In this document: positions 50,228 to 60,614 of the stretch, piece by piece
Position numbering within the stretch: position 1 is the stretch's first letter
Layout of the letters: each line of letters begins with the position of its first letter
Assembly (NCBI GenBank): GCA_021234155.1
Contig: JAJEKV010000008.1
Span: 9,698,445 to 9,762,444 of the forward strand
Length of the DNA: 64,000 nt
Source of the DNA: Isoetes taiwanensis
Lineage: Eukaryota; Streptophyta; Lycopodiopsida; Isoetales; Isoetaceae
Direction of reading: 5' to 3'
Made by a program: the position numbers and the translations under genes
The notes under the pieces: model-generated
Seen by the model: the letters and a program-made list of their open reading frames with translations, nothing else
Told to the model about the DNA's origin: nothing
Databases searched by the model: none

Positions 50228-51400
50228 AATATGTAGCAAAATAACAGGGGGAGTTCCAGGGGGATCTGATATGGATGTAAAAAAAAAAAAAAAACAATTC
50301 CTAAAACCATAGACCATATAGCCCTAAAACAATTGAGTAGGTTGTTATAAAAAAAAAACATCGATTCAAGATAAAAAATAATCACATTAGCTTACTGAAT
50401 ATATTGGTTAAAATAGTCTTATTAGGACATTGAGTTATTTTGATAGAGGTTCGAGCCCCCGTATTTCATATTCTAAAATCTTAGGCAAAGTCGTATAGAG
50501 GTTCGATATTCCCTCAAAAGCTTAGACGAAATCGTATTTCATATTCCAAAATCATAGGCGCCTCTAATCATAAATGACTATAAGCAAAAAGAGAGTGTGC
50601 CCAGAGGCCCCAACATACGATCTGGGTCGTAGAATCGACGAATTCGACAACTATGGTAGTCCAGGGTGCACCTCATTTAGAATATGTAGCAAAATAATAG
50701 GGGGTTCTAGGGGGATCTGATATGGACATAGAATAAAACAATTCCTAAAGCCATGGGTTGTTATAAAAAAAAAACATAGATTCAAGTTAGAAAATAATTA
50801 CATTAGCTCACTGAATATATTGGTTAAAATAGTCTTATTAAGACATTGAGTTATTTTGATAGAGGTTCGAGCCCCCTATTTCATATTTGAAAATCTTAGG
50901 CAAAGTCGTATACAGGTTCGATATTCCCTCAAAATCTTAGGCGAAATCATATTTCATATTCCAAAATTATAAGATTCGATATTCCCTCAAAACTTTAGGC
51001 GAAATCGTATTTCATATTCCAAAATTATAGGCGCCTCCAATCATAAATGACTATAAGCGAAACGAGAGGTGCCCAGAGACCCCAACGTACAATCTGGATC
51101 GTAGGATCGACGAATCCGACAACTGTGGTAATCCAGGGTGCACTTCGCTCAATCATAAATGAATATAAGCGAAATGAGGGGTGCCCAGAGATCCCAACAT
51201 ACGATCTGGGTCATAGGATCGACGAATCCGACGACTGTGGTAGTCCAGGGTGCACCTCGCTGAGAAATATGTAGCAAAATAATAAGGGGTTCCAGGAGGA
51301 TCTAATATGGATGTAAAAAAAAACAATTTCTAAAACCATAAACCATATAGTTCTAAAACAATAGTCCTAAAACAATTGAGTGGGTTGTTATAAAAACAAG
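50228..51400. repeat. Tandem repeats with irregular period (about 450-590 bp)
   Basis: ATATGTAGCAAAATAA recurs at about 50230, 50682 and 51267. Within units, TTCGATATTCCCTCAAAA and CATATTCCAAAAT...TAGGCG recur, as does a segment with GGATCGACGAATCCGAC and GTCCAGGGTGCACCTCG. Units differ by internal duplications and deletions. There is no coding frame. Confidence 0.75.
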
Positions 51401-53877
51401 GTGCTGCGCACGGAGGGTTGCCCTCCGTGACCCGAGAGTGACAACTCGAATTAAGGCATTAGATAGTATAGTTTTTGCAAGGAATCGACAACTTTGGTTG
51501 ATACTCACATGCTTAATCCACATGAAAACTGTTCAGAATACAGAGAAATTCCATGCATGATTGTAATCAACCTCTTAGGTAAATCTACACTATAATGCTT
51601 ATTATTTGAAAGCATATATAGGAAAAATGTGCCTTTTATTCAATCAACTTAAATCTTGACATGTTTTGATTAGGATTGATTTTCCTCATTGTCAAGATCT
51701 GTCAAGATCTCTAGATCTCTAGGATCACTGGCTAATTTTTCTAGCATTGCTTTCTAATTGACAGTGCACTTTTCAGTGGCCTGCATTTGGCTCTTCTCAA
51801 TGATGTTCTACTTGCTCTTTTTTGGTTAAGTTATATCATTGTGCATCTCATCTCAGTATTATAACTTTATTTGAATAGTGAGAGGTTCTCCCAACATTTC
51901 AATATTAAAACTCGTGTAAAAGTATGCTCTAGATACCTTAAAATCAACAAGCTCAATAATAAAACTCTGATGTGCAGTTTTGACCAAAATATAGATGGTT
52001 TCATGTCTCTATAAATCACATCCTTATTGTGCAGATGCTACGAGAGAGTCTATAATCTTTATACATGTTTAGATAAATAAATAAAAAGTCACCTTTTTAA
52101 ATGGATTTCTTTGAAATCAATGCCCCAACCATTAAAATATTCCAACATTGCAACATAAGTTCTTTTGGCAACAAATCAATATTAGAACACTAGGTCTTGG
52201 TTCTATGCAATTCCAACTCATAGAACATGATATAGCCCTTGGGGCCAATGTCTAAAGGTTTCATGACTTCAGTATTGATATTGGCCTATTTTTTAAGAAT
52301 AATTTCCTAAAAAAGATGCTAAACCTTAACCTTTCACGTATCCACTTTGCCCTAGAGAGACTTCTACACTAAAAGAATCGCAATGTATTTCTATAATTTT
52401 TTTCTTTATTGTCTATGCCCTTGCTTTATTCCATTGTTTACGTCTATATGGCCCCTTCTCTATTGAGGTTCATGCCCTTGAGTACTTGGATGATCTTGCT
52501 TTCTATTGAGGTTCATGCCCTTGAGTGTTAGTGGACATTAAAATTTCTAAGCATTCATAATAGGACGAAGACATTAAAAATGGCACAACAGATGCAGTGT
52601 CTGGTCCTCTAAAGACCATAGCGTTATACACAAGGCATGATGGTATAGCGAGAGCCCTCATAGTGATGTTATTAATGCTGTGCAAAAGTCTTAGTAGCAC
52701 GTTAGCAAAACTACACTTGAAATATGGCGCTACTACTACTAGGTAATGGAAAGTGAAACTTTATCTTCGTCTATTCTTTCCAAATTCTCTTTGCCTGCCA
52801 GAGCAGTGACAATGGCCCCAGATGCACTTAAAAACTGATGCTTTCATGTGGGCGTTCTTTGTATCTGGATCCGTTCTCTATATCTGGACCATGTGTATCT
52901 GTAACTACACATGATGTACGGCCATGGCTGGGGGTTTCAAGTGTCTGCTTGTTCCCGCCATCTATTTCAGCTGTTTCTTCTTCCATGGAGACCACAAACT
53001 AGTCTGCATGCCTGTTCAGAATATGAAGAGCAGAGGGAGCTAATGTGGCACATAGTCATGAACTTTTGGAACATACATAGGCACCTCGAATGGATAGTGT
53101 GTTTAATCTATGATTATGCTGAGCATGACATGTTTAGTCAAAAAAGATGTAGAGCATGACACTGCTGATCCGATGTCCATGTAGGAATGATTGTTAGAAA
53201 TGATTCTCAGTGATTATGAAAAAGAATGTGCTTAGAGATAAGGTTTTAGGAAGTGTCTCATAGTTGAAGCAATCGTTACCCATCTTACTGATTGTGAAGA
53301 ACCAATTTTCAACTGGTTCAAATCACTTTAGGCTTTTGCTTTTCAATGTCTCTCAAGATGTCAAGTGTTTTCGAAGACCTTGGGAGGAAGGAGGAAGAGG
53401 GAGTCAAGTCGCATCATCAGGTACAACAAAAGTGGGATGCATTGTTGTCCAAGCATGAACCACTTCACAAAGATAGAAAAACAACCTTTTGGTCCATTTT
53501 ATTGTGAGATCACAGCTTGGGAGTCTGCCCAATTTAAACCAAATAAAATCTGAGTTCCTCGTCCCTTTCCACAACTTGAAAACTACTTGCTGAATCTAAT
53601 TGAGATAGGACTACTATCCTTCTGGATTTTCTAAAGATGCAATAATTTGGTCACATGCTCGTAGCCTGTGAGACCACAATCAGCACCCAATGTAGACTAT
53701 CAATGCAAAAGACAGGTTGGAATAATAATCAATGAAATACAACGAGATTGCAATGTATTCCCAACTCTTGGGTACAATCTTTTGCGCTATTCCATAGCAG
53801 AGCATGCATCACATGTAGTATTAACCGTGATACTGTTTTCCAGACAAGCATACAATTCATGGAGAAACATTACTTAC
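51401..53877. other. Intergenic, no recognised gene
   Basis: It begins with a GC-rich hairpin at 51413-51429 (CGGAGGG-TTG-CCCTCCG). The rest is AT-rich with short frames on both strands and nothing that I recognise. Confidence 0.4.
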
Positions 53878-54203
53878 CCTTCAGCAGTACAAAGTCCTAA
53901 TGCAAGAATGTCCTCTAGCGTAGTTGGTAACACAGATGTTAAAATTGATGCAGTTATACCTGCAGCTCCCAGGCTCCCAAATATCCCCATAATCTGGACA
54001 GACAAAAACAGAGAATCATGTCCATAAGAGACAGTTTAGCTTATAATATGGTCATGACAAAATATATGCAAAGCTCAACACCACTTGTCCATCTGATGTT
54101 CCAATTCAAATCAAACTACCTCTTCATCTGCAGAAAGGATCTGTGCGACAAGTGGATTGGATTCCCCTGTTTTTGCTAATTGCTGCAGGCAATCGATAGT
54201 CTA
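53878..54203 (-). pseudogene. FZL: Two-exon fragment, probably of the thylakoid dynamin-like gene FZL
   Basis: Minus strand. Exon 54203-54120 reads CLQQLAKTGESNPLVAQILS and ends at a GT donor; exon 53993-53878 follows a CAG acceptor and reads GSLGAAGITASILTSVLPTT then LEDILALGLC, ending at GGGTAAGT. From memory, this combination occurs near the C-terminus of plant FZL (FZO-like), a chloroplast dynamin-family GTPase that shapes thylakoids. The GTPase domain and the last exon are not here, so it is a fragment, although both exons are free of stops and have good splice sites. It lies about 1.2 kb from the second CACTA transposase and may have been carried by it. The name needs confirmation. Confidence 0.5.
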
Positions 54204-54289
54204 CCAATACTCCCAATAACATAAAAAATCCTCCCAATAACATAAAAAAAATTTAAAAGCCTTTCCTTAAGATTTGTTGAAAATACCAA

Positions 54290-54540
54290 GGCCCGAGCAT
54301 GCAATGTGAGCCGTAGGATCTTGGACCAAGGATTATGATCAATCTGGACCGTAGGATCATGTAGAATATATCTAAAGCAACGTGAGCCGTAGGATCTCGG
54401 ACCGACGGTCAGGATCAGATCAACCTGGACCGTAGGATCGCTTACATATAATCGGTCACAAACTCCCAAGCCATCTGGGCCGTAGGATACGTCCCAAAGC
54501 CACGTGAGCCGTCGGATCTCGGATCAAGGGCCGGATTCAG
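54290..54540. repeat. Imperfect repeats of GAGCCGTAGGATCTCGGA
   Basis: Variants of GAGCCGTAGGATCT(C/T)GGA and CTGG(A/G)CCGTAGGAT alternate at least six times in 250 bp. They recall the GGTCGTAGGATCGACG repeats at 50600-51240. Confidence 0.65.
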
Positions 54541-55418
54541 GAGGACAAACATAAGAACATATATATGTTATGATATCGTATAAATACCTGGAACGTCACA
54601 CCAGGATATCAGCAAAATCACCCAGGTACCATTATACAAGTGTCCATTTTTTGTTGCTTTCAAATGCATGTTATAAAACTGGATAGAAGGGTTCCAGAAC
54701 TAGCTGATCATGGCAGTGGATGGAAAGGCTAATTTTATATTGAACATAATACTGGCTAAAGCTATTGCTGTCATTTGTGCTCAGTGGCACATAATATAAC
54801 TCGTAGGTATTATTATCTTGTTTCTACTCAGTTAATAGATACTAATTTTATTCGCCATGGGTTTTTATCTTAGGATAGCGGAAGTTGAATGGTTTAGAAA
54901 ACCTATTGGTAGAAATTCGTCTCCTATTTCAACATTGCTTGTCTGGGTCCCCTCAATTATCTAGTTCCTACTCTTGTCATATGTGAGTTGCACAAGTTTG
55001 CCCTCAAGCTCAAGGAGAAACCTAGCACGTTAGTATGACCACACTGTGATTCCGTTCTTTAATGGCTTCAGTTCCTTAAAACTATAAAAAAACAAGTTGC
55101 TAACGTTTTATTAGAGAGTTGCAAAGCATTATCCACTTGTCCAGATTCGCATAACTTTTCAAGATTTACATTACTTTAAGTATTATACTGTAATTAAATG
55201 AGGAACACTATTCTGAAACATATTTTTACCCATGCACCTCCTCATATAATTTCCAAGCATCTAAACTAAGATCATAGATTAGGGATAAGTTACAAGCTTA
55301 GGTGTAACTCCTCTTTTCTTTATTTCTTTCCCAACCTAGAGTGCTTCACTTACATGATTATTTCTGAATAAGCCATAAAACAATTGTATGCATGTATCAT
55401 TTTCAATCATAGATTGTA
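54541..55418. other. Intergenic, no recognised gene
   Basis: AT-rich DNA without a nameable structure. Confidence 0.4.
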
Positions 55419-57845
55419 TCAGTTGATTGGCCTGATCAGTTCTTCCAATTTTACAACAGGAATATCTTCCAGATTAATTTCCTTTGATGAAACCCATCGA
55501 GAGAACTTGCCAAGTCTGTAAATGATTGTAAGTACGGATGGTGTAAGACATTTTTCAATAGCATAAGGAAGAAGATGTTGCACCCACACAAATGGAACAT
55601 TAATTTGCAAGAAAAAAAAGGCAAATATGTAATGCTAGCAATAAATCTGTAAGAATTTGCGCCAATCATGTGCTTCATAACCCGTAAGTGTGCGTATTTT
55701 TTTACAACATTTTCCACTTGAATAAGATCTTGTTTTGTCAAAACCCATGGGCCCTGTCGAATAAGAGGTGTTTTGCCTTCCTTTTCAATTGGTCATAACT
55801 CATGCATTATTTGTCGTTCCTTGAGGTCATATCTTGCTTTTAGTGTCTCACACTCCCATCAAATGCCTCCATAAAGAATGTGCAACTTTCTTGAAAATGT
55901 GCATACAAATGTACAACTTTTAGATTACACCAATAGTCTAGTCAATTATTGACAATCTCGTCATTTCAGGTGGAGGAGAGTTGGAGCTGTTATTGCTTCA
56001 TTTCTCCAACCAATCTTTAGGAGTTGGTACTTTTGGTTGGTTTGTTGTGTCATTAACACGAAGAGAATGACCATCTGGCAAATGCTTTTGATGCCCATTG
56101 TAAATCATCTTTGATAAATGTTTTGAGCTATATGAGGACATTTGATCACCACATGTTAGATAACCACAAGCACCTTTAGTTTGTAAACCTCTGTGACCCG
56201 TAGACAAGTATTAATACATTACTAAACTAAAGATAAATGCTAAAATTGATCTAAGTACTTGAGGTGACAGTAAACCCAGGATAATCATGGATTGTAAAAC
56301 ATAAGATCCCATGGAAGGTAAAAACATGAGGTGCCTTCACTATGTCATACATTTTGATTCCTTTCCACAATATCTCTAGCTCCTCAACAAGAGGCTCCAT
56401 GTAAACATCCATATTCTTCACTTGATACTTCCCTATTATTAACAATTGAAAGATATATGGGAAAAATACATAAAAACATAGTGAAGAATATAACAAACAT
56501 CTTATAAAACTCAAACATCTATCTAACATATATAACTCTCCTATGAAAATTCCTTTGGAATATTCTTTTAAGATGCTTATTTCTAAAGCCGCCACGTACC
56601 GTTCTGAGGAAAAAATAGCCCTTTAAAAAAATATGAGAAAAAGGAAAAAAAAAGGAACGGATTTGGCTAGGCACCCTGTTCTTGCCATTCCGCCGGATTT
56701 GGTGAGTCGCATCCACAGTCCCCTGCTCTATTTTCAGGTGATGTCTTGCTGGCTATGGCGTCTTGCATTGCCATCGCCGGAGTTGTCAATTTTGGTGTTG
56801 TAGGGTTTTTCGGCCAGGGAGCTGTCTGTCACTCACTGGACTCCATAGACGGCTATGGCATCGGATCCTATAGGAAGATATGGTGAAGGAACTTGAAGAG
56901 GTAAGCTTCTTCTTGCATTATAACAACCATTTATAGGCTGTTCGAGAGAGAATTATACTGGCTCTTTCTGATGGCGATGGTCGTTGCAACTAAGACAAGG
57001 TAAACTATTTATCATACAGGTTTGCAGCATCTGATGGAAGGAGCGAGTATGGCGGGCTATGGCAGTATGTAGGAAAAAGGTACATGGATTCGCTAACTGA
57101 TTGCAATCCAGCATGATCCGGTTCAAATCTGACTGATTTTTCCCCTCTAATCCTATGTTTTCTTCTAATATGCAGAAGAAAAAGAAATTATCTGCGGTAT
57201 CTCGTGACATTTAAGTCCAGAAGAATCAAAGGTTGAAGCACGCAGACGGAATTGAAGAAACAGGGGCATTTTTACGGGGCAAAAGATTGGGCACATGAAG
57301 TCCGGTAGGCACTATATATATATTTGAGAGCAAGGCTCTGTTTACAAGAATGATCAAGACTCTGCCATTTTACAGCTGGGAGCATTATGTTATCATACAG
57401 GAAAATGCAGTTGCCAGGCTAAAACCTCACAGATTCTTCCACAGGTTATAACTTACCGGATCTTTTTTTGCATCAATTTAACAAAATGTGTTGTTCTACA
57501 TTAACCCCTCCAATAATTTCTAGCCTTACTACAGATCTTCTTCTTCCTTGCATATGCTGTAGTGGTGGCCCATAGAATAGAGTCGTCATATAGTACATGC
57601 AGCCCTTTAGAGATTACAAAATTTAATCTGCCTGAGAGAACAACATGTGAATTGAGCTTATCTCTTTTTTGTAAAGATCACGCAACAGCTAGTGCTCTCA
57701 TTTTTCTCATTTTAAGGGAAAGAATTCTAATCTTAGAGGCACAAAAGTTTTATATGGAATCTCTTCAATAGATTACCTTCGAGTTGATGATCTAACTTAA
57801 GCAGGACCATGCTTGCCCAAGCACATCTGTAAGATATAGATCTTC

Positions 57846-58019
57846 GTGTTTTCAGCCTTTCTGAGCTGAAAGTTGCAACAGAAAACTTCCACCACTCTAA
57901 TAAAATAGGAGAAGGGGGTTTTGGCTCTGTATATAAAGGATGGCGTAAAATTAAAAGGTTCTGCAGGGGATGCGAAGATTCAAGTTGCAGTTAAGCAATT
58001 GAATGGGAAAGGGATGCAG
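57846..58019 (+). pseudogene. Receptor-like cytoplasmic kinase fragment (N-lobe)
   Basis: It reads [20 protein letters not shown], then the Gly-rich loop [12 protein letters not shown]. After a frameshift it reads [15 protein letters not shown], with the ATP-binding Lys in VAVK, and ends at a GT. The start of the kinase domain and the exon end after 'KQL..(K/R)G(M/L)Q' fit the RLCK-VII group (PBL19/PCRK-like), as I recall them. Everything after the first exon is missing. It is a captured, non-functional piece. Confidence 0.75.
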
Positions 58020-58339
58020 GTACAACGTATCACTTACTATCCATGTTTTAAAGCTTTCCCATAAATATGATAAGTAGACAGATAAAAGATGCAGGTCCAG
58101 CACAATAAATCATTCGATGTGGTGTTCAATAAATTGTGGAGTTCAAAATACAGGAGAGTGCAGTGACTTCAAACGAAGAAACTTAAAAGCAAAGAACAGA
58201 TATGATGTGCTGCTTATGTTAAAAACAGTTTTTGATTGAAGAAGAAGAAGACCAACGACATCATTTCAAATGCAAGTGTAAATTTGTCTATGCTAAACTG
58301 GCTACTTGCAATAGAGCATTCTAATATTGCCTTATTCAG

Positions 58340-58940
58340 CTTGCTCTGCTCGTTATTTCCCTGGTAGTTGTACCTTGGATGCTGCTTCCCAAGCCTTTAC
58401 TTCTTTGCAAGCACCACATTGAGGTATCATTCTCTCTTTGACATTAGAATAGTGTGAATTGGGTTGAGTACAATGATAGAACCATCTGAATGCAGTTGCG
58501 TCACTGATTGGTTTGTTTGCAGAAGTTGCAGGGACGCTCATATGAAAGAGTCAAGAATCTGGATGATATGTCTGGAGTAAACCATGACGATCATGAGGAG
58601 TTTTAATTTGGGGAGATTTTTATTCATCCACTGATTCATACAATTGAGTTTGTTCTGGGGGCAATCTCTAACACAACATCGTATCTTCGTCTATGGACAT
58701 TGAAGTAAATATAAGTCCTTAATGTGTTCATTGGAGTTCCTTTTAATAACATCATTAATTATGGAGTGATGTTGCAGTCTTGCTCATGCTGATTTGTTCC
58801 CTGTGCCACTTTTAAACTTTTGGATATTAATATGTGCATGTTTCAATTTTGCAGTTCTGGCAATATAATTGTCCTAGCCATTGCATTTATTATTTTCCTC
58901 TGTGCAACTATTTGGTGTGCTTCTTATCATGTTGTGTAAT
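58340..58940 (+). pseudogene. VHA-a: V-ATPase subunit a fragment (3-4 exons)
   Basis: Exon 58340-58433 reads VISLVVVPWMLLPKPLLLCK. Exon 58523-58704 reads QGRSYERVKNLDD, then a stop in place of Glu at ..HEEF*FGEIF, then [20 protein letters not shown]. Exon from 58778 reads LAHAD, and a piece at about 58858-58940 reads NIIVLAIAFIIFLCAT. This is the membrane part of the 100 kDa subunit a of vacuolar H+-ATPase, around the conserved 'HTIEFVLG(A/S)(V/I)SNTASYLRLWALSLAH'. Splice sites are kept, so it came from genomic DNA rather than mRNA. The in-frame stop shows that it is a dead fragment. Confidence 0.88.
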
Positions 58941-60250
58941 TCTATTGTTGAATAAAAGCTCAAAATCTTTCAACTGAAGAAACGTTTGGCAGCAATCCTC
59001 TCTTTACAAATGAAATTCTCACCGCGAATTTGCGTTGCTTCACTAACAATAATGTGCTTCACTAACAAGAATTTTGGTGACCATGAAACAAACATTTGAA
59101 TGTTTGAATGAAACGAGGACAAAAATCCACAAGGCATAAAAGTTGTACTTGAAAACAACTCTTTTATGGATTTATTGTTTTAAGCACGATGGTGCAAGCT
59201 TCGGTTTGGGATAACTAACATCATGTCCGATTCGGTTCAAGTCGCTTAATTTGCATCAAAAAATTTAAAATTAGCATGCCGTTTTGCCCCCTTTTTTTTT
59301 TTTCAATGATGTACTTACATATCCATGTTTTACTTGACATCATGACACAGTCTTCTTTGACATTGTACTTCTTTATCATTGTAACAAACACTTTCTCTTC
59401 TTGCAGAGGTGCCAGGGTTCTTGGGTTTATTGCCGCCATACTGATGTCTTCTAGTAAATCGGGTTACGGGGTTTAGTAATTTGCTTCGTGAGAAATTTTT
59501 TAGCCCTCACCATCATGTTTCTGTTCGTTCTAAATCTACCCAACAAGCTCCAATACAAAGGCCTCCATCCCTATTATTTCAAAATTGTACAACGAAATTT
59601 GAAGTCCATTTGGTAGGTTATAAGACTTCCAGGGAACTTCCCGAACCAAGGTTATTTGGTTTCTGCATCGCATGAGGTGTACCACCTAAACATAAACTGA
59701 TATGAGATTCAATACAAAAGGAATTCCTCCAGGTATTAGAATCTCACAGAATGAATTCCTCCAGGTAGTATAGCTTGAAGCTTCTAATTCCACTAGATAT
59801 AAAACATCTTTATTGCAAATTTCAGTCCTCCTTAACCAGGATCAAAGTGGCTAAATCTTAAAGTGGCCAATTCGTTCAATTAGTATTCGGCTACCTTTGC
59901 TAATTTTCGACAACTGCCAAGGCTTGATATAAAATTGTAGGTAGTAGGGGCTATGGCGAAGGGGGATGGGAAGAATCAAAGCTATGACAACACATGAACG
60001 GAGGTAGAATATTAAAAAATTGCAAGCATGGATCATTTTGATGAGCACGAGAGAAAAAAAGTTGGAGGGGTAGGGGGGCTAGCAAGAAAGAGAGTTTATA
60101 TTCGATTAGAGTTTTCACACTGCTTCTGAATATTGTGGCAAATATGGAAGTTCGAATTGCAAGATTGAACATTTTTAGTTACTTTTATCGTGTCGAGAGC
60201 TGAGATTCTCTAGAATTAACATAAAACCTCTTTTGCAGCAAGTTGAACGA

Positions 60251-60293
60251 AAGAAATGTTCGCGGCGGCCAAGGCCGCCGCGATAAATTTCTT
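60251..60293. repeat. GC-rich perfect-stem hairpin at the intron start
   Basis: CGCGGCGGCC and GGCCGCCGCG are separated by AA. The arms extend outward through a 3/4-base mismatch to AAGAAAT/ATTTCTT. It starts a few bases inside the 5' end of the TNP2 copy 2 intron. Confidence 0.85.
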
Positions 60294-60614
60294 GTATACA
60301 ATAAGTGTTAATATCATGTGCCCAGGCTTAGTTCCCATCCAAGGTAGAATGTAATTAACAATAATAATGGACAAATACCAATCCATCCCAAGTGCAAGGC
60401 ATATGTTTCTTGGTTCCTCCTTGAAAATTGGCCATTTGTCTTCAATGTGCCTCAAGGCTTTGCCATCAGCAGGAATACTCATGATGCCATTTTTGCTCTT
60501 ATGTGTTGCATGGAAATCCATAAATGCTATAAGTGATTGTGATCTAAACATGTGTTGTAGACAAGGGATGATTGGCATATGCCTCAACACCTTCTTAAGT
60601 ACTTTTGTTTTCAT

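Larger units (their letters stand above)
56433..60299. other. Expanded transposase intron holding host gene fragments
   Basis: Flanked by TNP2 exons. It contains a kinase fragment (57846-58019) and V-ATPase subunit a exons (58340-58940), both on the strand opposite to TNP2. Between 56660 and 57480 there are exon-like pieces that I cannot name. At 57562-57771 there is an open frame of 69 codons, also unknown. The intron starts with a strong GC-rich hairpin (60251-60293). Confidence 0.65.
55419..60614 (-). pseudogene. TNP2-type CACTA transposase (copy 2) with a 3.87 kb intron
   Basis: Minus strand, N to C: 60614-60300 (KVLKKVLRHMPIIPCLQHMF, PADGKALRHIE, RNICLALGMDW, LPWMGTKPGHM), an intron 60299-56433 (GTATAC...AATAG), then 56432 down to about 56260 (GKYQVKNMDVYMEPLVEELE, CFTIHDYPGF), about 56190-55998 (CGYLTCGDQMSSYSSKHLSK, GHQKHLPDG), and the C-terminal part 55740-55430 (LPYAIEKCLTPSVLTIIYRL). 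It is homologous to copy 1 and goes further toward the N-terminus. At the same intron position copy 1 has only 62 bp. The reading is damaged (the CPxCG motif is YLTCG, and the D-G-F/I-x-P-(F/W)-G segment is lost), so it is probably dead. Element ends were not found. Confidence 0.78.

Noticed and set aside
50228-51400. CRISPR-like repeat array
   Set aside because: Repeats are long, degenerate and without regular spacers, in a eukaryotic context.
56953-57210. Minus-strand frame of 85 codons inside the expanded intron
   Set aside because: No recognisable domain; composition typical of non-coding AT-rich DNA.
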